From Cyclina sinensis (lineage: Eukaryota > Mollusca > Bivalvia > Venerida > Veneridae), in assembly GCA_012932295.1 (NCBI GenBank), contig JAAONU010000016.1:27465290-27529289 (forward strand): a stretch of 64,000 bases of DNA. Direction: 5' to 3'. A program made the translations under genes and the position numbers. Below the pieces are notes generated by a model. That model was not told the DNA's origin. It ran no database searches and worked only from the letters and a program-made list of their open reading frames with translations. Below are positions 44,045 through 56,000 of this stretch, piece after piece. Every line of letters begins with the position of its first letter. Within the stretch, counting starts at the first letter, position 1.

Positions 44045-47000
44045 TCAATCAGTGCTGACTTTTGCTATCAGTTCATCACAAATGGCTGTTAATTCATTGT
44101 TCTCTTGAATCTGAAACAGACAAAGAATATACGGATACAGACTGTCGTATTTTAGCCTCATACAATTTTGGAGAATATTCACAGTGTAAAATGCAAAGGA
44201 AACATGGTGCTAGGTACATAGAGTACAGTAAATAGAGTGTAAGCCATATATTTGTTATTATTATACCTCACGTAAACTGCCAATACTAAATTCCCATAGG
44301 CGATCGGGCTTTTAAAACTAATATTACATTTTGCATCAGCTCAGAGGGTAACATTTTTTTTTTCAAAAAACCCTCCGGGTGTTATTGTTTTTTTGCACAC
44401 CCTGCAGAAAATTCAAGCGTCTGATGACATCGAAGGCGCTTATTGAATTTATTGACTGTATGCATTTAGCTGAGTTTGATTCGACTCGATACCAAACGAA
44501 AACAGTCCTAAGGTATATATAACATGATCACATGTATGGTTCGGTATAATAAAATAAATAACACACATCAGCGAGGATGATAGAGGATACTGACAACCCT
44601 CAAAAAACGGGTTGTCAATATCCTCTATCACCGTCACTGATGTGTGTTATTTATATACTACAAGTTTATCAAAACCCTAATGTTTGCAGCACAGAGATAA
44701 ATGAACAGAATGTTACACTCCGAACTAATAGGCCCTTGGTACTGATCCCATGAACAGTAAGAGCATCCAGTAACTCTCAGAATTTCACATTCCATGTAAA
44801 ATAAGTAAGTTTAAACTAAAGTTTGCATAAACCCAAACATTACTGTAAAATGAGAAAAGTCTGTGTTTTCGGAGACAGACGTCTCTTACTTGGCAGATCT
44901 TGGTCTAAAACTCTAGATGTTTGGAGTTCAGTTAAACAGGCAGACCAACTTAGGTTAGCTTTCTAAAATAAACAATTACCTTCTGTTCTAAGCTTCTTTC
45001 TAAACCTTGTATTTTCAGTTCTGTTTTCTTCAATGCAGCTTCTAGTCTAGCTACTTCAGAAGTTGTTGACTTTCTTAACTTGTCCATCTCATCACTGGCA
45101 CTGAAATAAGTTAATCAACAGATAATTTACTAAATTCAGTAAAGTTTATATACAAGAAATCTCCTTCAGTGCAAAGCTTACCCATGGATTTTATACATTT
45201 ATGCATTTTTTTTCAGAGATCAATTTTGTCTTTTTACAAGATTTATTTTATATAAATGAAATTAATATCTAACATAACTTTAGTATAATAAAGTTTTTTT
45301 TTTTAATTATCAGAGTAAATCAATACTTTTGTAGTCAAACAATATTTTATTTACACATGGTTTTTGACATGATTGTGTTTATATCCTATAGAGATTATAT
45401 TTTACCACTTCTATGAAATCAGACTGATGCAAGTACAACCAAGTATTTAAGATCTGATTGAACATTTCGAAAACATTTTATAAAAGGTAATTAAAAACAA
45501 ATCTAAACCACTGAAACACAGTTCAAAAATGCCATACTCTTTATATCAAAAACATTTCAGATGGAACAGTACAAGTAAGTTTTCATACATACAGTGCAAG
45601 CTTTTCTTCAGCTTGTTGTCGTACAGACACTGTCTTCTCCTCAGCTGACTTCAGCTTATTCTGGTAATCTAGTACACACTTCTTCAATACTTCCTCATTC
45701 TGAAATAATAAAAACCTTATTTCTTTAATTCTGAAATAATAATTATCTTTATTCTTTTATATATTCTAAATTTACACCCCTTTCCTCTACATTTGGTTAT
45801 AAATTTTCTCAATTATTCACCCATTAAGTTAATCGTAAGTCAGGTTTTCAGAACCTCAAAGCTACACTTGGCCATATGACTTTAGCCAATACCATGGTTG
45901 AACTTACCAATTCATTCAGATCTCCAACCTCAACTAATGAGATGTTGTACAGACTTAAAACTTTAATAATTTTACAAGGGAGACTACTGAATGGAGTTTG
46001 CATGCTGTAACTTCAATTCAAACAGAGCCTACAAATTTTAACAAAACAAATTGGAACATACCTTTTTGAAGCCTTCAACCACACCTTTAGTTCTCTCATA
46101 TCTCTGATGCAGATCTGAAAATGCTGTCTCCACTGACTGTAGATCTTCTAATGCCTGAATTTTTTTAAAAAGAGATGCTGTTTTTAACTTTTTTTATTGT
46201 TTGGATGTGAAAAACTTTTTTTTTCAGAAATGCAACAATATATTGAAATGACAGTGATTCTGAAGGAAACTGAACACCCTGCTAAATTTCTGTTGTCAAG
46301 AAACCTGTCAATTAGTTAGATAGATTGAATTATCATAATTATCATCTATAAAGTAAAATATAATTTTGTACCAGAGCAGTGACCGGTGCAGACCATAATT
46401 AGACTACAGTGGTGGGTGGAAACTAGTCTGCACTGGTCACAAAGGCAAAAGCAGGTTGCAGCATTAGTATTAAGATAACATTACATTTTTTTCTTTTCAA
46501 ATTCTACAGGCATCTTATAACAGTAAATTCAGATTTTTACCTGATCTCGTTCTTTGACAAGATCTTCATAGCCTTGTTGAGATTCTGTCGTTGTCTTCAA
46601 CTTTTCAGCTGCAAAAGAGTATCACAAATTTTTTAACTCCTTAAGTTTTAAGCTAATTAAGTCTCACCGATTATATGTAGTGTGTAAACTTCCATAGGTG
46701 AGCCACTGATAATCTTATTAAAGGAAAACAATTTGATATATGGAATAATCTGATAATTAAGAAAATACAAATACCATAAATATTTATACTGATAATACAA
46801 TAGTATTGTGCTGGGACATCCAATTTATGGCAAAGTAACAAATCTTGCATGAAATGAAAAATCATAATTTGCTACAGATGGTTTGAAAGTGTTAAATTGA
46901 ACTGACAGCTATATCATCTCTCACACTCTACTGACTACTATATTATCAATTCTAACCTTGTGTAATGCATTAACTATATAAATGTTATGCAAGAACAGAT

Positions 47001-50000
47001 AGCACTATTCATAAGAAAATTTGAATACCTTGTAACTGTGCTATTGTCTTTTCAAACTCTGTAACCACACATCTGAAATGATCAAATTTAGGTTTGACAC
47101 TGTAACAAGTCAGTTATATCAATAACACACAGTTTATACTATCTTCCTAAAGAAGACAACACTATCATTTGTTAGATGCCATAATTATTACTTATCTGCA
47201 AGAGATATGACAAAGTGATATTTCATACCTTCATTACAAGAGCAAGGAAGCTCAAATCATGTAAGGTAATACTTACTACATGTACCTATCTTACTTAACA
47301 CTGAGAAAAAGTTTCAAAGAGTTAATAAACACAAACCTTATTTACAAAGAGTAAAATAAATTCAAAGAAAGTGTAAGATTCTGGTTAACCTTTTTCAAGG
47401 TAAATAATTAAAGGATTATGAGTTAAGCTTTAATCTGCTGGAACCGAAAGTGATTAGCCTTTGCCACCAGTATAGAACCAAGCCAGCCTGCACATCCATG
47501 CAGTCTGACCAGGCTCTATACTGTTGGTAGCTCCATTTTTGTATTTTGATATTGAAATCCCTTAAACTTTGAATGGACTATTCCAAATTCAAAGCTGGAC
47601 AAATCCATTACAAAAATTCAGCCGATTCAGGGTTAAGCTTACTTCATATCTTCATTAGATGATCGCAGTAGTAACACCTGCTCCTCTAAGTACGATATTT
47701 TCTTGTCACGGTCCGCTAATTTCTTACTCCATTCCCTCTCTTTGTTCAGTATACGAGCGTTAAAGTCGAGCTCTAAATCTTGCTTCATCTTATTCCAGTC
47801 TGACTGCGAGTACTTGAGTACCTGACATATACAGTAACTATGGTAACAGTAACATATTAAATGCACTTTCTTCACACCAAATTTAGCTCAAAATGCAAAG
47901 AACCATTAAAAATGCAATTAAAAGCACATGCAATTGAAAGAATGTTGGCCGTCTGATTTTGAATAAAAACAAGAAATCCATTACAAATAGAAAATGGTCG
48001 GTAAAGAAAGGCTACAGCTACAACATATACCGATATAACTTAAAGTACTATAACTACATAACAATTAACTTAAGTAGTGATGATGATGATGCTGATGATG
48101 ATTTTCAGAAAAATGATGACAGTAGATACCGGTCTAATTTCTTTAGATATATAACTGTAATAAGAAAGAAATTCTACAAATTTAACACACTAAACTCAAA
48201 AACCAGCAAAACAAATCCAAAACAGGAAAACTTCACACACTAACACAGGTTTGCGACTAAGGGAGTAATGGTTTACTTAGTTTATGGGCGATTATGTTTT
48301 TTGTTTAATGGTATAATATAGGGTAAACAAAACAAAAACAGCAGATGGCCTAATGAATTTTCATTTCCGGGACAAAATGGCCTATAAAAATCTTGACATT
48401 TAAAACAACTGTCTTATAAAATTAAGCTCTGATCTGAATCACTGACAGGGATGTATTTCATCTTTTTTTCATAATTAACCATACCATGATAACTAACAAA
48501 ACTAAAATCCTGGACAAGGTCACAAAACCAGTCTCTAAGTTCTTATCTCTGTTGATCTAACTATAGATGGACACTATCAGGTCTGTATGTTTTGTTACAA
48601 ATGAGTCAAAACCCATACAAACCTTGTCTCAACAGAGCCAGGTGAATAAAAAGAAACACTTTTCAGGAACATTTTCAATCAAGGATATGTCCAAGTGTTT
48701 TAAATTCAAAGAGCTACTTAAGGCTATTGTGAAAGCCTATTTAACATAATAATAACACTGGTGCAGTTTATCAATTAATAAGGAAAATTGTTCTATCTTC
48801 ATAATTTAATTCAAGATTTCATCAAGGTGTTATTTTTTTATAAACGCTCTGCAAACTGTTTCCATGCACAATTACAACCCTTCCCGTAAACTGCACACAC
48901 TTCTATTATTAATATGACAGGACAGAGGAAAAGTTTCTACACAGCACACACCAGTTGTATTCAAGGGAGGTAATTTAGCTACTACATCAATCATTTACAT
49001 GTATATCTCTTCTTTCATAAGCAGCTGTCTTAAAGCAAGGGGAACTAGAAACGGTTTTTGATTGAACAAAAACATATGTCTCCCCCCAGCCAGTTGCAGC
49101 AGGCAGTATTGAATCAGACGATTGTAAAATTTGACATTTAACCTCAAAGTGTGACCTTGACCTTGAGACACCACACCCTCAAAGTGGGTTCTGCATGTCA
49201 CCTTGATGAGGTGAACATCTGACCCAAGTTTCATAAAAATCCTTCAAGGGCTTTGGAAGATACAGAGCGGACACGATTTTGTGGCATTTGACATTTAACC
49301 TCCAAGTGTGACCTTGACTTGAGACACCACACCCGCAAAGTGGGTTCTGCATGTTGCCTTGATGAGGTGAACATCTGACCCAAGTTTCATAAAAATCCTT
49401 CAAGGGCTTTGGTAGATACAGAGCGGACACGATTTTGTGACGGACAGACGGACGGACAGACAGACAACCGGGGAAAAACAATATGTCTCCCCCGATGAGG
49501 TGAACATCTGACCCAAGTTTCATAAAAATCCTTCAAAGGCTTTTGAAGATACAGAGTGGACACGATTTTGTAACATTTGACATTTAACCTCCAAGTGTGA
49601 CCTTGACCTTGAGACACCACACCCGCAAGGTGGGTTCTGCACGTCACCTTGATAAGGTGAACATCTGACCCAAGTTTCATAAAAATCCTTCAAAGGCTTT
49701 TGAAGATACAGAGCGGACACAATTTTGTGGCATTTGACATTTAACCTCCAAGTGTGACCTTGACCTTCAGACACCACACCCGCAAAGTGGGTTCTGCACG
49801 TCGTCTTGATGAAGTGAACATCTGACCCAAGTTTCATAAAAATCCTTCAAGGGCTTTGGAAGATACAGAGCGGACACGATTTTGTGATGGACAGACGGAC
49901 GGACGGACGGACAACCAGGGGAAAAACAATATGTCTCCCCCATTTTTGGGGGGAGACATAATAATCTAAGAGATTTTAAAAGTATCAAATTTATTATACC

Positions 50001-53000
50001 CGGTAGTCTATGAGATAAAAATGTATTTCAAATGGCTATGATAAACAATATGAACTTCTAATAAATGGCATTAGGGTTTTGACAGTAAGAAAACATTGCA
50101 AATAAATATTACACACAGACAGAGCTCAATGGTCAGTTTGCTTTATCGATAAATGCTATCAAACATATCAATAATATTGTCCATGTTAGTACATATTACA
50201 TAACTCAATATTTATGTCTATAATCTCAACCATACATCAACATGCTTTCATACATATCCAATCCTTACAGACTTCTTGTAATAATGTTCAGGAAATAGCT
50301 GCTCTGTACCAAGGACATGGAAGATGAAATTCATTTTCTTTCAATACTTTTTAACATGGAGGCATTGTGAAATAACTACATGTATTTACTAAAGTAACAG
50401 GTTCTATGAACTATGCTTTCATGGACATCCTTAATAAAAGCACCTTAACACATTCTGTTTTCTTGTTTTCGGGTGCATTTTTCAAACTGCTCTTTAATTA
50501 AATCAAAATGTGTAAGTGTGAATAAAGATTTAATTTGAAAAAGAATTCGTCTTATTTCTAATTTTCACATCCTGTGAATATTCATGTAAATTTTCAAGTG
50601 CAGACAAAGGCTGTTGTGAAGAGGGGAATGTGTCTATCTGTGCACAATTTTGCTGTTTACTAACATAGATTTTGGGTGTGATATCTGATGAAAACTATCC
50701 TTTTAGAGTTCTGGAGTATTTACCTTTTTTTAAGATATTTGTTCACATGTAATATTAAATGCAAACTCCTGTTGCAACCATGAATAATGTTTCACATTTT
50801 ATATATTTATCCTTCTGAGAATGAAGTCCAATGAGTAAATGAACTAACAAAAAACAATGCAATGAGAAAATAAAGGGAGACCACCACTACAAGGTGACAG
50901 AGGCATTCAGAATGCTAGTGAAGCAATCACCATGCATAAACAACAAAATAACTCTCTAAATGGAAGTACAGATTATTCTACTGCTTTTCTCTCAGTCTAT
51001 TTCAAATTTCTATGCATATTTTCTTTATAGATGAGTGCATTCTATTGGAACTCTAGTAAACAGTTAAGTAAAGTTTAATTATGATTCATCTGTACCATTC
51101 ATCTAAGACCATTGTTCTCATATGTTTTCGAGTGGGTCAAGAACACCTGGGTTGTATGGCATGAGCTTTTAGATAAATTTCATTAAGATAGGAGGCTTCT
51201 CCTAACAAAAGAGACATAACAAGAACAACTATGCAAGTATTGTATTTAAAGCACTGATTGTAAGATCTTTTATTGGTATTTTTCCCCAAAAGCCAATTGC
51301 ATTTAGCTGCTCTAGGTTGCAAAACCTTACCCTACCTTTGCCATTGCTCTGGTGAAAATCCTTACCCTATCAGAGATACTTTATTCCAAAAAGCTCTACC
51401 TTACCCTTACCTTATCCTAGGGAGTGGGCATTGTTGAGTTACAAAAACAATGGCAATTTCTGATGAAATGTGTGTAAGTAATAAGCCAATATAAAGCAGT
51501 AGAATATCTCTGTCTTAAGTGGGTACAATATCTGACATACACTACCTGTCCACTGCTGGTGCAGTCATTATCCTATATACAACAAAATTATCTCCCTTAT
51601 TTACATCGATTCTCAAAGTGTATCAAAGATCTTTTATAGTCTATTTTGTAACTCAGCAAATATAACATTCCCTTTCATTTCTATAGTCTATTCATCAAAT
51701 ATGTTTAGTAAAAGAGAAGTGATAAAAACTTCTATCTTTGTAAAAGTGTAGAGTTGATTAATTCCATTGCTTGATGACAGACAAAGAAGTACATCGAGGG
51801 TTTGCATGCATCTAATGATCAGGCAACTAAAATGCATTTAAATAGATTTCATTGAATTATCACAGAACAGTGTAAATAAAGATTTCTCTTTCAAACTTTG
51901 TAACATAATAAGATCAAAAACAAAAATATAAGACAATATATGAGCAACAGAGAACAATAGATACGTCAAAGGGATATAACTCTAAATGAAACATTAGAAT
52001 CCCCCGCATCATATTTTTTGTTTGTTTTGTATGATGCTGTGAATAAACCAGTTGCTGGTCATTAATTCAAATTATGTTCAATCTAACTAACAGACATGGA
52101 TATGGAAAGACATATTTCATTTCTGTAATATGTTTTTGGCTTTAATTATGTTGCCTTCCAAGAACTTAAACATGTAGACATCCATGTTATGTAGATATAT
52201 ACCTGTACAAGTTGTACAATATTATCCTGACTGTTTTCAGTAGGTGTGCCATGCTTCTTGTTGGCGACATTCATTCGTTCAACATCACTTTCACTCTGAA
52301 AAATAAACAAAAGCACATAAAAACATAAAATGTAAAATGCAATATACTTTTACCTAAGAAACAGCCCAAATTTTCAGCAAAATGGACTTTCCGAGATTCT
52401 CAAATTCTTGAACCAGTAAAACACATGTTTAAAATCAATAATTTGCAGTACATCTCCCTATTTCTTTCTTTACTTATCAGAAGATGCCCTGAAAAGATAA
52501 ATCCAAAAGTTGGGAGTGAGAAAAGTAATTTCATATTATCATAAAAAGCCATTTTGCGCTGCTGTCTTAGCTATAATTCAGATTAATGTAATAGACTTCA
52601 TAGTAACTATTGATAACCCTCATTTAGTAACTCTTACGTAAATGTCATTTTTTACAAATCAAATGAAAACAAGACAAAGTTACATTCTACATCACTGCTT
52701 GATCAATTTATCAGTTTTTTAATGTCAGTTTGTTTTACAAATGTTTGCTGTAAAATCAGAAAGTTGAAAAAGAATCCAATGGTACTTTTCCTAACTGAAT
52801 GAATTCTGATAGACTACGCCTACTTTAAATAGAATACTAAACGATAAAGTATGTGGGGGAAAAAGAATCCAATGGTACTTTTCCTAACTGAATGAATTCT
52901 GATAGACTACGCCTACGTTAAATAGAATACTAAACGATAAAGTATGTGGGGGAAAAAGAATCCAATGGTACTTTTCCTAACTGAATGAATTCTGATAGAC

Positions 53001-56000
53001 TACACCTACTTGAAATAGAATACTAAACGATAAAGAATGTGGGGGGAAAAAGACATATGATGGATTTCATCTTCTGAACATGTCTGTAAATACTGGAAAA
53101 CATAGCATTGATTTTTCCTATATCTGTTTTTTTATTGGGGTCAATACGAGAGTTAATCTGTTCTCTCTAGTCACATGTTTTCTCACCAATCTAAATAAGT
53201 AACGACAAAATGTATCATGCAAAAGCATTGGAACTGTGTTTTTAGCAAGATGGCTTGTTATTTTTACTGAGTTCTAACTACAAAGCAGTCATATATATGA
53301 CAGTGTATGAATAAATGTATTTCTAAGCAAGCATCTATGGTGTTCAATACATCTAATACAAAACTAACAGCTGTCAAGCTTAAATACTGCGGCAGAGACA
53401 AACTATGGCATGAAACTGATAAGGAGACAATACAGGCATAATATCAGAAATATAACATATTGCTAATAATATCAAATATCTTTAGATCTTATACAAAGCA
53501 GATGCAAAATCTGATCTGAGCTGTGGTGTGCAAAAACATACATAGGTTATCTTTTTTAATCAGTTAAATTAAGACAAACAATTTCTTGTATCATAAGTAT
53601 AGATAATTTATACATTGTTACATCTACCTTCTACTGAGTCACTCAGATTTCTCTGAACAATTTGGATATATAATGCACATTTTGAAAAGTGATATAATTT
53701 TATTTTGAACGTTTCACTCACTGAGTTTCTCAAAATTTTGCTCATATAAAATGTATAGCTAATAAATAGTTTATCATGTTTTAAAGCAACTGACTCACAA
53801 ATGGGTCGACGAAGCAAAAAAGAAAATGTTTATTCATATAGAAATTCTAGTTGTAATTGTGAAGAACATAATCTAAACGAAGTTACCGACTCGTTTTTTT
53901 GTCACAGAAACACATCACAATATAAAGTTTTACACACTTTTACCAGTAAAAATTCACCCCATTGATCACCGAGTAGATACTTCATTTATACTGGTATTAC
54001 TGATTTTGACAACACTGAATAACTGGTCTCTGTGGCCGATTGGTATTGGTGAAATCAAAAAAATTTCTTTCAGTTTTCATGGTATAGAAGCATACTATAT
54101 TCTTTCAATAGTATATTTACATATCTTAAATTCTAAAAACAAAAATTTCAGCTAAATTCTGCGAGTCAGTTGCTTTAAACCAAAAAATCCTACATGTATT
54201 TTCGAAATGTTTACATCAGTTCATAAATAATGTTTTACTACTCAAATACTGAAAACTATCTGCTTTGTCTATATTATCAGCAAATTCTGGCTAGAAAAGG
54301 TCATTAATAATTAATGGAACAGAAAAAATTTGTTCAAGCAAATCTATAACTCACATGTTTTTTACCTGTTTGTCTTTCAAAGTAAGATCCATTTCATGTC
54401 ACAATGTAAGTCCATTATAAAAACAACAAATATTTTAAAGAAACAGAAAATGCATCAACAATATTCCAGTGATGTCACCTATCACAATCCACTGATGATC
54501 CAGTTTTTATATAACATTCAATTCTATAACTGTATTCCACTTGTTAAGTCTGGAACTTGCTCTGAGAAAAGGTTACTGTATTAATCCCCTCTCGTTTCTT
54601 AAAATGCTAAGCAAATTCTACTCAAAACGAATAGAGAACTTCCAGAGAAACATGAAAGGATTTCGATTTATGGACACTTCAATTAAATTTATACAACTTT
54701 AAACAGACTTTAACAGTATGCAAGCCCTAGTATGCTGTATCATACCAAGTTTCTGACATTTGAAAAATACTGTATCCATAGTACAAAATAGCCAGAAACA
54801 TAGTAGGATTTTTTCAGATGTAACATTTTAAATGCTTTTCTTTAGAGTTATAATTCAACAGTTTAACAAATGAATTTTGTCAGAAATAAGACATCTGCAC
54901 ACCATCCTACAAGAATTTCCTATTCAAAAATCTTGGAAAATAATTTGTCTTTTGCAGAAATCTCTTTATATGAATAAAAAGAATGTTTTAATGCTTTTGT
55001 TCCTTAAAAGATTATCATTAATAACTATCCAAAACAACAAATCTTTAACAGTAAACAGTGTCAATTTTTGACATCACCTTACAAGTGAATTAATAAAGAA
55101 TTCTCCATCACTAATGGATGCCAAAAACTAGTTACAATTATCCACTAATCTCAATAAAAACTTCACCATCTATATTACAAATCTACACAAACCTATCATA
55201 TGATACAAATCAGCCTTTCATTTCATATTATCAAAAGCAATTAAGCCATCAATTATTAATTGCCATTAAACAAAGTTATGTTATGAATCACCGAGGGTAG
55301 ATATTACTGCAGCCACAGGTTAACAAAATAATGTTACAAGGTCTGTGTCATTTGTTTGTTCTGTATGGCACACAACTGGACATTTAATACCCATTAATTT
55401 GAACAAATATACTTAAACGCAAACAAACTAAGTAGAATGTCAAAATCTTGTCATATCACTTTACCTAATTTATAAAACTAACACTGATTTCAATTCATAA
55501 AACATTGATTTTTTGTTTTGTAAATCGCAAATATCAAAATTTATGTGAATGTTTATATTTGTCAATCGAGTATTCTTAAATCTCATGAAGTTATTACAGA
55601 AAACTTAATAGAAGCCTAATTTACAAAGCACAGGTGGCTTTAGTGTACAAAATAACAGACATAATAAGACCGTGTTGGAAGAGGGTATAACAGTATAATT
55701 CCCTGAAACACATTTAGTACTTGCATTTTAAACAGAAAGGACTTCAAGAAAGAAATGTTTCAGTCTAAACAAGATGAAACAATCTGATATTTGCTGTAGA
55801 ATCATGCTGTTTTTCAATGTTTTGATGACGTTCTTTTAACCCTTTACTCCATTATATATGCATTTTTACGCATGAGCGACCAGTGTAGATCCAGATCTGA
55901 TCAGAATCTGCACTGGTCGCTTTTTGGTCAGAAATAAACTAATGTATCAAAAGGCAAACAGTGTAGATCCTGATCAGATGGCACGGATGTGCCGGCTGAT

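Noticed and set aside
47959..48243. 94-codon plus-strand frame with an Asp-rich run
   Set aside because: Low-complexity Lys/Asn/Tyr/Asp composition inside a TACC intron on the opposite strand; no homology signal.
48995..49988. Five overlapping minus-strand frames with MKLGSDVH and KPLKDFYETW repeats, looking like a repeat protein family
   Set aside because: They are translations of the 155-base minisatellite units in the element at 49074-49961. Frames shift between units and there is no splice or homology support.
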